From the NCBI GenBank assembly GCA_964589365.1, contig CAZPTQ010000106.1, positions 1 to 18,698 of the forward strand: a stretch of DNA of 18,698 bases, written 5' to 3'. Shown here piece after piece: positions 1-8,252 of this stretch. This stretch comes from M3007 sp964589365. Lineage in GTDB: Bacteria > Bacteroidota > Bacteroidia > Chitinophagales > Saprospiraceae. A program made the translations under genes and the position numbers. The notes beneath the pieces are model-generated. The model saw only the letters and a list, made by a program, of their open reading frames with translations, searched no databases and was not told where the DNA came from. Each line of letters begins with the position of its first letter. Within the stretch, counting starts at the first letter, position 1.

Positions 1-65
1 CGTTGAGGGGTTGGGGGTGTAACCAGCAGTTGACGCAGATTTTTGAACACTCCCGTTGATTAGAA

Positions 66-108
66 CCCAATCTACCAATCACCAATCTGCCAATTACCAA
101 TCACCAAC
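66..108. repeat. Short tandem repeat, CCAATC units of 7-8 bp
   Basis: Five near copies of CCAATC followed by one or two variable bases run head to tail. The unit length and style resemble the octamer repeats found at 6552-6670, 8253-8375 and 9341-9389, so this is probably another member of that intergenic repeat family. Confidence 0.65.
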
Positions 109-147
109 GAAGAATATGAAAGTTTGATTTGGTTTATCGGAGAAAGT

Positions 148-181
148 AGCCCCGCCGTCGGAAGATTGGCGGGGCTTTTTT
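148..181 (+). terminator. Rho-independent terminator
   Basis: A perfect 9-bp stem (AGCCCCGCC, 148-156, with GGCGGGGCT, 168-176) encloses an 11-base loop and is followed by a run of T (176-181). It would end a rightward transcript coming from before the window. No gene within the window uses it. Confidence 0.8.
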
Positions 182-191
182 GTACCGCTCT

Positions 192-221
192 GTACCTGCG
201 GCTTTAGCCGCAGGAGGTTTA
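192..221 (+). repeat. REP-like palindromic element, copy 1
   Basis: A 30-bp element reads GTACC, then an imperfect palindrome built on GCGGCTTTAGCCGC, then GGAGGTTTA. Its reverse complement occurs again at 410-439 with only a few substitutions that keep the stem paired. An inverted pair about 190 bp apart is the arrangement typical of REP elements moved by RAYT (Y1) transposases. No such transposase is in the window. Confidence 0.65.
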
Positions 222-300
222 CTCGGGGTGAACTGGGGTTGTTTCAAAAGGTAGTTTGCAAATTTTTTACAAAAATATTATATTGTGTTTCAAGCAATTG

Positions 301-333
301 AATCCTATAAGGTTTTAAAAACCTTATAGGATT
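301..333. repeat. Perfect 33-bp palindrome, 16-bp arms
   Basis: Arms 301-316 and 318-333 are exact reverse complements around a single base, with core AACCTTATAGG in the right arm. It lies between the two REP-like elements. A T-rich stretch follows only weakly, so it may be a terminator, a protein-binding palindrome or part of a small mobile element; the sequence does not decide. Confidence 0.7.
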
Positions 334-409
334 TTATGGAATTCAAAGTATTGTTCTGTGGTAAATTTTCAACCTAGACTTTTGACACAACAGTGCAGTT
401 CATACCGAC

Positions 410-439
410 TAAACCTCCGGCGGCTAAAGCCGGCGGTAC
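410..439 (-). repeat. REP-like palindromic element, copy 2 (inverted)
   Basis: This is the reverse-complement partner of the element at 192-221. It has the same flanking TAAACCTCC and GGTAC ends and a GGCTAAAGCC core. The base changes relative to copy 1 are compensatory in the stem (T/A pairs exchanged for G/C), which suggests the folded form is what is conserved. Confidence 0.65.
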
Positions 440-597
440 TTACAAGTCAGCCCCCACATCGTCGTGTGTCTGAGTCATCCGATGAATCAGCGTTACTGCG
501 CTCCCAACTCAATGCAAACCTTTCGCGCGAAAAAGCCTCTGCGGCACTGATACAGCGCATCCGAAGTAGGATGTCATAGTCGCTATGGCGATTTTTT

Positions 598-1065
598 TTG
601 CGCCGAGCAATTGGCAGGAATATTCCATCGCTTACTATCGAAGAAGCCAAACAGTTATTCGGATCAAAACTTCCGAATAATTCAAGTGATATCGCCTTAT
701 TTCGTGGAGACACAACAGAGGTCGAACCAATTATTGTTCCAGATTGGGACAATGCTGTTTCATATTATGATGAGGCAAAACAACAATCTGTAGTAGAAGC
801 GCCCCTCCTACAAGGTAATTCCTCCAGATACCTTCTAAATCCTGACAATGTAGTCGTTGATACTTCGGCATTTCTTCAAAGCCCTCAAAATATTAGGCTT
901 ATAGTCGTAAGGGATACTCAAGGAGTGACAGACTATACGATTATGAAAATAGAAGGTACTTATCAATACAATCAAATCTCTGGAGCACTTGCTTCCAATA
1001 CATACCGAGCTATGGATAGCCTGTATAATGGGGTGGTAAATTATGTTGTAAATTCAAATAGTCTT
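598..1065 (+). pseudogene. Remnant of a secreted/hypothetical Bacteroidota protein, both ends missing
   Basis: The rightward frame reads a protein-like sequence of about 155 residues (SLTIEEAKQLFG..., DWDNAVSYYDEAKQQ, VVEAPLL, IRLIVVRDTQG, MKIEGTYQYNQ). This resembles the middle of hypothetical exported Bacteroidota proteins that open with a TIEEAK-type helix and continue with repeated beta-strand blocks. That resemblance is from memory and is tentative. The only start is a TTG straight after a run of eight T. No signal peptide precedes it, and protein-like character stops where the convergent cyclase gene begins at 1066. Beyond that point the frame stays open to 2244 only because it is antisense to the cyclase. 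I read it as a gene fragment cut at both ends, not a working gene. Confidence 0.5.
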
Positions 1066-3429
1066 TCACGCCGAAACAATAAAATACATATCCACCAATC
1101 CCTTGTTATGCACCTCCTTTTGTCCCCGGTGTGTAGCGAGGTACAGGTGCTTGACGGCCTCCTTCGTGGCGGCGGAGATGTTTACCTGTCCCGGTTCGCC
1201 GTGTTCTTCGAGGCGGGCGGCGAGGTTCACGGCATCGCCCCAGATGTCGTAGGCGAATTTGTTTTTGCCAATCACACCTGCCATCACCGGGCCGGTATGG
1301 ATACCGATGCGCATCTCCGTAAGGTGTGCATCCGGACGCTCGTGTTTACGCGCTTCGAGCCAGCTCGACATTTTCAGCGCGGCACGCACCGCATCGGCGG
1401 CATGGGTTTCGTTTGGCACGGGAAGGCCGCCCGCGCACATGTAGGCATCGCCGATGGTCTTGATTTTTTCGAGGCCGTGCCGCTCACAGATTTCGTCGAA
1501 CGCGAGGAAGCACTCATTCAATTCGTCAATCAACTGCTTGGGTGTGAGGGTGGCGGAGAGCCGCGTGAAGTTGACAAAATCGCTGAAAAGCACCGTGGCC
1601 GATTCGTAGAGCCGGGGCGTGGCCTGGCCGCTCGCTTTAAGTTCGTCGGCAATTTCCTGAGGCAAAATATTGAGCAACAGCCCATCGCTTTTTCGCTGTT
1701 CTTCCTGAATCTGAATGTTTTGCGCCTGAATCTTGCGGTTCTGGCTTTCCAACCTTTGGCGGGCACGGCGTGCAAACCACCACGATACGCCCACTATCCC
1801 AAGAATAATAAAAAACAACCCACCCAATATATAGGCAAACCGGCGGAAGTCCTCGTCTTGCTCGCCTTGGTAGGCTTGTTCTCGCTGAATGCGCTCTATT
1901 TCCTGAGCGCGGCTGGTGCTGTCGGCGAGGTTTTCGGCGCGTTCGATTTGTTCCTTTTCACGGAGTTCTACAATGAGGCGACCTTGTTTTTCGGCGTTCA
2001 GCTGCTGGTCGGCAAGGCGGAGGCGCTGCCGGGCTTCGAGGGCTTGCAAGGTTTGTTCCCGGAGTTTGGCTTGGTCGGCGTCTTGCTGGGCTTCGAGCAG
2101 GCGCACTTCGTCTTCTTTACTGCGGGATTCGAGTTCGAGGTTTTTGTTCTGAAGTTCGAGCCGTTCGCGGTCAAACCTGATTTGGTTAAGTTCGAGGTCT
2201 TTAAAATTCTGTCGTGCAATCAGGAATTTGATCTGACCCTCTGAAGCGGCAAGCAGGGTGCGTTGTTGATTCAGCCGTTGTTCGCGCGCTTGGTCTTCAA
2301 TGCGCATCGAATCAAGCACATTGAGGTAATCGCGGTAATATTCAAAGGCCTTTTCAAAATCGTAGAGTTCGTGGTAAAGGTCGGCGGCGGTGCGGTAAGC
2401 CTCGGCGAGCACGGTTTGTTGCTTGGTGTCGCTGGCATATTGGATGGCGGTTTGGTTGTGCGAGAGCGCGTTGTAAAGGTCGTTGCTACTAAAATAGACC
2501 CCCGCTAAGAGGTGTTCGAGGTTGGCAAGCGCAGCATAATCTTTCCTTGCAGCGAGCAGGTTGCGGGCTTTTAAAAGGTATTCGATGCCACGTTTGGATT
2601 CACCCGTATTGTGCAGTGCGATGCCCATATTGGCCCACAACACTTCGGGATAATCACACGGGATGTAGGCGCACTGGAGTTCGGCTTTTTGAAAATATTC
2701 GAGTGCTTTCTTATAGTCGTGCAGTGCCGCATACTGTCTGCCGAGGTTGTTGTAAAGCAGGGATTGCTCTTGAGTGGTGCCAGCCTTCTCTATGATGTCT
2801 TGCAACAAGAGGTAGAAATAAAGGCTTTTGCCCGGGTCGTGGTTTTGGTCATAAGCTTGGGCGCGTTTTTGGTAAATCTGCACCAAGCGAGGGTTGTTCC
2901 CTTCCGCTTTGTACTTGACAATCAGTTCTTTGTAAAGGATTTCCGCGCTGTCGAAACGCATGTCGTAAAGACACGCATCGGCGGCTTTTTCACGCGTCTC
3001 ATAGTCTTGGGGTCGCAAAACAAGCACCTCGCGATAATAGCGGTGCGCTGGGGCGTAGAGTTTTTCGCCAAAAAAAAGGTCGCCGATGGCGGTCTTCACG
3101 GCAAGTTGGGCAGGCCGATTGCCAGAATTTTCGAGTTTTGCTTCGGCTTCGAGATAATGTTGCAGGGCTTCCTCCGAGCGCCCGATCCGGGTATATATTT
3201 CGCCCAAAAGTATGGATGCTCGGACAATGCCACCGTCGTAACGTAAACTTCGGGCAATGGCAAGACTCCGTTGGGCGAGTTCTTCGCATTCAGAATCGCT
3301 GTCCGAACGTCTGGCCCGATCCAGAATTTCATCCACATCCACAGTGCTGCGCTCAATGTCGTCGAGGGCTTGGGCTTGCAGGCAGCTGAAAGCCAAAAAG
3401 ATAAAAAAGGACGTGAGGGAAAGTCGCAC
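1066..3429 (-). CDS. Membrane adenylate cyclase (class III) with periplasmic TPR sensor
   Basis: It probably makes cAMP from ATP in the cytoplasm in response to something sensed outside the inner membrane. From the chosen GTG start (3429, 787 aa) the order is: signal peptide (1-21, ending LQAQA), TPR repeats (~40-370), long charged coiled coil (~370-520), one membrane helix (~532-554), short coiled linker, class III cyclase domain (~610-787). Metal-binding Asp sit in LFSDF (D617) and IGDAY (D661). The Lys in EKIKTIGDAY and the Asp in AYDIWGDAVN (D728) are the pair typical of ATP rather than GTP use, and N735 and R739 of the transition-state site are present. The frame extends upstream to ATG 3504 and TTG 3525, but those codons lie inside the terminator palindrome of the gene before and its T tract. 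GTG 3429 places a clean signal peptide at the N-terminus. Stop TGA. Confidence 0.88.
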   Translation of the reverse strand: MRLSLTSFFIFLAFSCLQAQALDDIERSTVDVDEILDRARRSDSDSECEELAQRSLAIARSLRYDGGIVRASILLGEIYTRIGRSEEALQHYLEAEAKLENSGNRPAQLAVKTAIGDLFFGEKLYAPAHRYYREVLVLRPQDYETREKAADACLYDMRFDSAEILYKELIVKYKAEGNNPRLVQIYQKRAQAYDQNHDPGKSLYFYLLLQDIIEKAGTTQEQSLLYNNLGRQYAALHDYKKALEYFQKAELQCAYIPCDYPEVLWANMGIALHNTGESKRGIEYLLKARNLLAARKDYAALANLEHLLAGVYFSSNDLYNALSHNQTAIQYASDTKQQTVLAEAYRTAADLYHELYDFEKAFEYYRDYLNVLDSMRIEDQAREQRLNQQRTLLAASEGQIKFLIARQNFKDLELNQIRFDRERLELQNKNLELESRSKEDEVRLLEAQQDADQAKLREQTLQALEARQRLRLADQQLNAEKQGRLIVELREKEQIERAENLADSTSRAQEIERIQREQAYQGEQDEDFRRFAYILGGLFFIILGIVGVSWWFARRARQRLESQNRKIQAQNIQIQEEQRKSDGLLLNILPQEIADELKASGQATPRLYESATVLFSDFVNFTRLSATLTPKQLIDELNECFLAFDEICERHGLEKIKTIGDAYMCAGGLPVPNETHAADAVRAALKMSSWLEARKHERPDAHLTEMRIGIHTGPVMAGVIGKNKFAYDIWGDAVNLAARLEEHGEPGQVNISAATKEAVKHLYLATHRGQKEVHNKGLVDMYFIVSA

Positions 3430-3462
3430 GGTGTTGGAGTGGATTGGCGACGCTAAGAACGG

Positions 3463-3527
3463 GAAAAAAAATGGTTTGAGTTGTTTGAAGGGTTTGATGC
3501 GCATCAAACCCTTCAAACAACTCAAAC
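3463..3527 (-). terminator. Terminator with a perfect 54-bp palindrome
   Basis: Arms 3474-3500 and 3501-3527 are perfect 27-bp reverse complements with no spacer. On the minus strand the hairpin begins 5 bases after the stop of the 506-aa gene and is followed by CA and eight T, a classical Rho-independent terminator with an unusually long stem. It separates that gene from the cyclase gene, so the two are probably not one transcript. Confidence 0.88.
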
Positions 3528-3532
3528 TTATA

Positions 3533-5053
3533 TCACTTCCCTTTCCAAATCTTCAAGCCAAGCGATTCCAGCGCCAAAGTCCACAGCACTTCATAAGGGA
3601 TAATCTCAATCTCGTGGGCTTGGTTGGCCGATTCGAGCGGCACGGTTTGGAGTTGTTTGAACAAACGATCGGTCTTGCGCATGGAAGCCTCGCGGTGGAA
3701 ATTTGCCTGCGGTATCTGGAGCAACATTTTGATAAAACTGTTGCTACGGAACGTGGCATCGTCTTTCAGATAACGGCTGCAATATTTCTCGATAGACTCG
3801 ATACGGTCGGCTGATTTTTCGTAGTCTTTTTCTGCGATGGCGTACAGTATTTGAACGATGAGCACGCTGATGTTCATGCCACGCTTGTCTTTGGAGAACA
3901 AGGTTATTTCGTTGATGAACTTGCTCATTTTGAACTTCTTGGATCGCTCACTCAGCACCGATTCGGGTATTTTACCGATCTTGATTAAGTAGAAAACGTA
4001 TGCCTGGAAGATGCGCCACATCTCCACCACTTGTACTTGTTTTTCATCGAAACGCGGGTAGTTCACAACCTTTTCGAAGAGGTAGTAGGCTTCTTCCCAG
4101 TGGCCGGTGCGCGCGGAGAGCAGGAAGAAAAGTTCTTGCAGCTTGAACCAGTTGAATGAGCCTTCCTCAAAGAAATATTCGCAGCGCTCGATGGCTTTTT
4201 GGCCCTTTTCGAATTCGCCTAATTGAAGGTAGCACACAATCAGGTTGTAGTAGAACACCTGAAGCGGCAGCCCGCTGTCGTAGTCTTTTTTGTCAAAAAA
4301 CCCGATGGCTTCCTCACAGAGTTTGGCTGTTTTTACATAGTCGTTCTCGCTGTTGTAAATCAGGAGATGCACCATGCGCCCAAACAGGTGAAGTTTGAAC
4401 GAGGTACAAACCGACATAAAGGGCTTCAATTCAGCATAATACTCCTCGGCCTGCTGCGTCACTTCAGATTTGGTAGATTTGCTATTGGTGTACTGCACCA
4501 TTAACTCAGAGTAGAAAAACTCCGCCTTGCTCTCCATTTGCCAGATTTTCTCGTATTCGAGGTACTGCGCCTTTATCTCCTCGTATTTCCCAATATCGCC
4601 GTCCACGGTGCTGTATTGCAGGCGTAGCACGCGCAAAATGTCGAGTGTGAGTTCTGTAAATTCAAAATGTTTGGCGTGGCGGAGAAGACGTTCGAGCAGG
4701 TCAATGCCAGTGATTTTGGCATTGCGAATGAGCAAAGTCATCGCCGCCGACCACTTTTTGTAGCATTCAAAAAACGCCTTTTGGCGGTTTGTAAAGTTGG
4801 CTTCTTTGAAATCAAGCAGAAAAATTGCATCGAGCAGACGTTCTTTCAGTTTGTTTTTCAAACTTGTCAAGTTTCCGTCGTTGCCCTCATAGAAAAGGGC
4901 TTTGGCATCCTCGTCCGACAGCACCTTTTTATCCAAAAGGGCATCAAACAGACGCTCCATCTTGGAGTCTGGCTCGATGATAAACTTTAAGATTCCGCTT
5001 CCCTTCAGTTTGGTCTTATTGACCAAGCCCACGAGTTCTACAAGGTCGCGCAT
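3533..5053 (-). CDS. Helical-repeat protein of unknown function (506 aa)
   Basis: I do not recognise this family with certainty. The protein is almost wholly alpha-helical and rich in Lys, Glu, Phe and Tyr. It has no signal peptide or membrane helix, so it is probably cytoplasmic. Helix pairs of TPR type are visible in the middle (VFYYNLIVCYLQLGEFEKG, then helices around FNWFKLQELFFLL and HWEEAYYLFEKVV), so it may be a TPR-like scaffold. ATG at 5053, stop TGA at 3533. It lies upstream of the TPR/adenylate cyclase gene in the same direction, but a strong terminator separates them, so a functional link is only a guess from proximity. It has a long upstream gap (5054-5351) with a candidate promoter far from the start. 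Confidence 0.75.
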   Translation of the reverse strand: MRDLVELVGLVNKTKLKGSGILKFIIEPDSKMERLFDALLDKKVLSDEDAKALFYEGNDGNLTSLKNKLKERLLDAIFLLDFKEANFTNRQKAFFECYKKWSAAMTLLIRNAKITGIDLLERLLRHAKHFEFTELTLDILRVLRLQYSTVDGDIGKYEEIKAQYLEYEKIWQMESKAEFFYSELMVQYTNSKSTKSEVTQQAEEYYAELKPFMSVCTSFKLHLFGRMVHLLIYNSENDYVKTAKLCEEAIGFFDKKDYDSGLPLQVFYYNLIVCYLQLGEFEKGQKAIERCEYFFEEGSFNWFKLQELFFLLSARTGHWEEAYYLFEKVVNYPRFDEKQVQVVEMWRIFQAYVFYLIKIGKIPESVLSERSKKFKMSKFINEITLFSKDKRGMNISVLIVQILYAIAEKDYEKSADRIESIEKYCSRYLKDDATFRSNSFIKMLLQIPQANFHREASMRKTDRLFKQLQTVPLESANQAHEIEIIPYEVLWTLALESLGLKIWKGK

Positions 5054-5351
5054 TTCCCGATTGGATTGATTATCAATAATTAAGACACAAAAGGGTGGCC
5101 TGTGCTGTAGTGTTTGTCAGCATCAGAAAACCATTTTGGGTCAGTTAACCCAACATCGGATTGGAATAAACAAAGAGGGAGAAGATGAAACGGGCATCGA
5201 AAAAGTTGCTCTGTTCCGTTTCAAGATACTACCGAAGTGCGGATTATTAGGCGATCACTTTTGCCTGGATTAAAATGGATGGCTCAAAGGTAAAATTTAT
5301 TTAATAGTATGCTGCTAAATTTATGCCATAGTTATCCAATAGTCTTTAATC
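5054..5351. other. Intergenic region, possible long leader of the 506-aa gene
   Basis: No gene is supported here. It lies between the end of the DUF1501 gene and the start of the 506-aa gene, both leftward. It holds a -7-like box at 5285-5292 and two small inverted repeats: TGAAACGG/CCGTTTCA at 5186-5193 and 5216-5223, and TTGGGT/ACCCAA around 5135-5152. If the box is used, the leader would be over 200 bases and would contain both hairpins. Confidence 0.4.
5285..5292 (-). promoter_or_regulatory. Candidate -7 box, TACCTTTG
   Basis: On the minus strand this reads TACCTTTG, an exact match to the Bacteroidota -7 consensus TAnnTTTG. No TTTG is found 19 bases upstream, so only half of the promoter matches. 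It points at the 506-aa gene about 230 bases away. Confidence 0.35.
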
Positions 5352-6548
5352 TTACACAATCCTCCAAGGTTCAAATGCTCCGCCCAATACTTTTCCCGCG
5401 TCAGCACCCAGCCAATTTTCTAACATATTGGCGTACACCTGCCTGAAATCCACTTGGAATTTCAGGTCGCCCTGATCCAAATCTGTGAGATTGGGCATCG
5501 CGTTGACCAAGCCTTTTTGTCGTAGACTGCCACCGAAAAACATCATGTTGTTGGCTGTGCCATGGTCGGTACCACCCGAAGCATTTTGCGACACGCGGCG
5601 GCCAAACTCGGAAAAGGTTGCCACTAATACATCGTTCCATTTTCCATTGGATTTCAGGTCAATGGCGAAGGCCGCGAGTGCGTCGTTGAGTTCCTTAAAA
5701 AGCCGTTTTTGCTGTGCCGCCTGGTTGATGTGGGTGTCAAAACTTCCGAGCGAGACATAGTAAACCGACGTATCAGTATCCCCTAAAATCAGCGAGGCGA
5801 TGGTTTTTAAGTCTTTGCCCAAACCCGTGCCTGGGTAGGTAGCTGTTGTTGGTTTTCGGCGGCTTTGCTCAAACAGGTAATTGGCCGAGGAGAGCGTTTC
5901 GGCCATCGTTTTGTACAGATAATCTACTGGAGCATCGTCGTCGAGTACCTTGCCTTTGGCGGCGGAGTATTCGGCAAGGAAGGGGCTGCGCGTGCCTTCA
6001 TAAAGCCGTTTGGCATCTTGCAAGGCCAATCCTTTTGCATTTTTGCCCTTCAACACAAGACTCAAAGTGTCATCAAATTCGAGTGCGGCGGAGGGTCGCC
6101 CGGCGCAATGCGCATCAAGGTAGCGACCAAGCCAGCCCGTTTGCCAATACTCGTCGGCAGGACTGGCGGAATGCCAAATATCCATACTTCGGAAGTGCGA
6201 ACGGTCGGGATTGGGGTAGCCCACGCTGTTGAGCACGGCCATGTTCCCGCCATCCCAGAGATTTTTTAGTCCGGCGAGCTCGGGGTGTAATCCTGCATCG
6301 TCGGTAAGGGCGAGGGCGTTTTCACGTTTAATGCCAAGGAGTGGCCGCTCCCGATAGTACACGTCGTTGCGTGTTGGGATGATGGTGTTCAGTCCGTCGT
6401 TGCCTCCACTCAATTGGATCATGATTAGGCTCCGGCCTTTTATGGGCAATGCGCCGGAGGACTGGAGGGCGTGCAAAAATTTTGGCAACAGCAAGGAGGC
6501 GGTTGCAAGGGAACCGGTTTTGAGAAAATCTCTTCTTTTTATTAGCAT
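5352..6548 (-). CDS. DUF1501 family protein, Tat-exported
   Basis: This is a 398-aa DUF1501 protein, a family with an alkaline-phosphatase/sulfatase-like fold whose reaction is not established. It starts at ATG 6548 with MLIKRRDFLKTGSLATAS, a twin-arginine signal (RRDFLK followed by a hydrophobic stretch), so it should be exported folded. Family hallmarks seen are SGGNDGLNTIIP near the N-terminus, SFDTH in the middle, and FSEFGRRVSQN followed by GGTDHGTANNM toward the C-terminus. An in-frame start further up (6677) would translate the octamer repeat and hide the Tat signal, so it is rejected. The DUF1800 gene lies just upstream in the same direction, an arrangement common in many phyla, and the two probably act together at the cell envelope. 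Confidence 0.92.
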   Translation of the reverse strand: MLIKRRDFLKTGSLATASLLLPKFLHALQSSGALPIKGRSLIMIQLSGGNDGLNTIIPTRNDVYYRERPLLGIKRENALALTDDAGLHPELAGLKNLWDGGNMAVLNSVGYPNPDRSHFRSMDIWHSASPADEYWQTGWLGRYLDAHCAGRPSAALEFDDTLSLVLKGKNAKGLALQDAKRLYEGTRSPFLAEYSAAKGKVLDDDAPVDYLYKTMAETLSSANYLFEQSRRKPTTATYPGTGLGKDLKTIASLILGDTDTSVYYVSLGSFDTHINQAAQQKRLFKELNDALAAFAIDLKSNGKWNDVLVATFSEFGRRVSQNASGGTDHGTANNMMFFGGSLRQKGLVNAMPNLTDLDQGDLKFQVDFRQVYANMLENWLGADAGKVLGGAFEPWRIV

Positions 6549-6551
6549 GGC

Positions 6552-6670
6552 GTTTGTTATTTGGGGATTTGTGCATTTGTGCATTTGAGGATTTGGGGAT
6601 TTGAGGATTTGGGGATTTGAGTGACCAAGCTTGGCCACCCGAATAACCAAATCCCCAAATAACCAAATCG
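6552..6670. repeat. Octamer tandem repeats with inverted arm, DUF1800/DUF1501 gap
   Basis: The 122-bp gap between the two genes is almost filled by 8-bp units of the form GGATTTGN (at least seven in a row from 6564 to 6620). These are followed by GAGTGACCAAGCTTGGCCACCC and then units of the opposite sense (AACCAAAT, CCCCAAAT). The two halves can pair in part, with the palindrome CCAAGCTTGG at the tip. The same design appears before ddl. Confidence 0.8.
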
Positions 6671-8092
6671 TCAACAAAGCTGATATTCAGGAGTAGCCAT
6701 TAATTGCACCATCGCTGTTTGCACCAGTGCGGAACGGCTGCTATGGTCGGTGTGTTTTTGCAGCACATCCAAGGGAAGATTTTTCACAGGAACTGCCCAG
6801 AGAAATTCGGCTACTTTTCCAATCAATTCATTTTCAGGTGTTTTGGCAAACAAGTCAATCGCGGGTTGCCAATCCATTATTGCCGAAAATCGGCGCATTT
6901 GGCCTTTTGGGGCTTCGCCCATTTGTTGGTCGTCGTCGGTTTTCCCCCGCACGTCAAGGTCTTGATTGGCGTACAACAATTGCGGGATTCGTAGACGCAA
7001 CATGAGCGAGCTGCTGTCAATCCAGTTGCGACCGCCCGGCCAGCCCGCTACGTTGGGCGGATAAAAGAGGATTTGCCCCAAGGCTTTTTGCAGTACGAGT
7101 TGGCTTTCCGGGTCGGCGAGTTCTAATGGCATTGCACGGCGTATTCCCACCCAAAGTTCTACGGGCGATTTGATTTTAGAGCCTACGTTTTCTGCCGCGT
7201 AAAACCAATCTGATCCCGCGATATCCTCTAGCAAACGCATGATTTTGTAGCCTGAATCAAAGAATCTGTCGCCAAGCCAGATGATGCGCTCTTCCGGCAC
7301 GAGGGTTTCATTCACCAAAAATTTGTACAATTTTCGGGCTATGAACCGGGCGGTTTCACGCTTTTCCAGCAAAATATCCAGTAGCTCGTCGCCGTCGAAA
7401 TTGCCCGTTTTTCCCAACACCGTTTTGCTGCCCGTATCGTGATCGCGTTGTCGAAATACAAACTCGCCGTTGAGCCGATGGCCCCAGCCAGTGAATGCTC
7501 GCGCGGCTTCTTTCACGTCGTTTTCCGTGTAATTCCCGCGCCCCAAGGTGAAGAGCTCCATGACCTCCCGGGCGAAGTTTTCGTTGGGGTGTTGCTTTTT
7601 GTTTTGCTGGTTGTTGAGGAATGAAATCATAGCGCCGGATTTCGACACACTGCGCAGCAACTCGGCGAAATTGCCCAGTGCGTGTTCGCGCACCACGGAC
7701 AACAGTTGTTGCTGAAATAGAATGTTGATGTTTCGGCTAGCGAAATGCCCGTGCCAAAAAAGCGCCATCTTCTCGCGCAATTGCGCCTTAGAATGCGTCA
7801 TCTCTTCCAGCCACAGGAGGTTCAAATGCTGCAAATCCTCTCGGCTTTGCTTGCGGATCTGGCGTTTTTGCTCCTTGTCGAGGTCACGCTTATCCATTTT
7901 GCCGAGTTCACCGACGCCCATCAGCAGGCCTTTTATCGTGCCATCAACCACATCGAAGTGCTGGGGTGCTGGAAGCGATTCATCTCGGAGTTTTGGCCAC
8001 CAAGTTTCTGGCGGCAAGGCTGCCCAACTTTCCCAACTTTTGGTGCGCGGGCCAAAACCGAATCGCCAGAGGAGATGCTGTAATTTGTTCAT
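6671..8092 (-). CDS. DUF1800 family protein
   Basis: A 473-aa protein of the DUF1800 family, which is widespread, of unknown reaction, and nearly always found beside DUF1501. Features seen: an N-terminal LLWRFGFGPR segment, FWHGHFASRN, NENFAREVMELFTLGRGNY, the EAARAFTGW segment after it, a DGDELLDILLEKRETARFIA region, and PPNVAGWPGGRNWID near residue 350. No clear signal peptide is visible at the ATG (8092), unlike its Tat-exported partner, so its location is uncertain; it may ride out with DUF1501 or the start may be mis-set. TGA at 6671 is followed directly by the octamer repeats. Confidence 0.92.
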   Translation of the reverse strand: MNKLQHLLWRFGFGPRTKSWESWAALPPETWWPKLRDESLPAPQHFDVVDGTIKGLLMGVGELGKMDKRDLDKEQKRQIRKQSREDLQHLNLLWLEEMTHSKAQLREKMALFWHGHFASRNINILFQQQLLSVVREHALGNFAELLRSVSKSGAMISFLNNQQNKKQHPNENFAREVMELFTLGRGNYTENDVKEAARAFTGWGHRLNGEFVFRQRDHDTGSKTVLGKTGNFDGDELLDILLEKRETARFIARKLYKFLVNETLVPEERIIWLGDRFFDSGYKIMRLLEDIAGSDWFYAAENVGSKIKSPVELWVGIRRAMPLELADPESQLVLQKALGQILFYPPNVAGWPGGRNWIDSSSLMLRLRIPQLLYANQDLDVRGKTDDDQQMGEAPKGQMRRFSAIMDWQPAIDLFAKTPENELIGKVAEFLWAVPVKNLPLDVLQKHTDHSSRSALVQTAMVQLMATPEYQLC

Positions 8093-8235
8093 ATTAACTG
8101 TGGATTTGGGGATGTGGTGATTTGAGGTGCGATCGCCTGAGGTTTGTAGCCTAGGAAATAAAGAATTAGTTAGGCGGCTGATAGACGAATCTCCATGAAT
8201 AACGTTTAAGCCTTAACGCAATTTTAAAGTCGGTG

Positions 8236-8243
8236 TACCTTTG
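8236..8243 (+). promoter_or_regulatory. -7 box for ddl, TACCTTTG
   Basis: Exact match to TAnnTTTG. The -33 position has only TTAA where TTTG is expected, so the upstream half is weak. A start a few bases downstream would put the first transcribed base next to the repeat hairpin at 8254. Confidence 0.55.
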
Positions 8244-8252
8244 CCCACTCTC

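Larger units (their letters stand above)
1..597. other. Gene-free left end with repeats and a terminator
   Basis: No convincing gene is seen here. Short open frames exist on both strands around 358-752, but none resembles a known family and none has a good start. The stretch does hold short tandem CCAATC-type repeats (66-108), a strong hairpin terminator (148-181), two inverted REP-like elements (192-221 and 410-439) and a 33-bp palindrome (301-333), each listed separately. The first 22 bases could be the end of a rightward gene closing with TAA at 20-22, but too little is present to say. Confidence 0.6.

Noticed and set aside
447..752. Leftward 101-aa open frame
   Set aside because: No family resemblance, and it overlaps the more protein-like rightward remnant.
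1066..2244. Rightward open frame continuing from the remnant at 598 to 2244
   Set aside because: From 1066 on it is antisense to the well-supported adenylate cyclase gene and encodes nothing family-like.
5186..5251. A 21-codon rightward frame after a GGGAGAAG sequence
   Set aside because: Too short, no homologous pattern, and the region fits better as leader of a leftward gene.
6549..6677. Upstream start for the DUF1501 protein
   Set aside because: The extra residues come from the octamer repeat; the ATG at 6548 gives a clean Tat signal.
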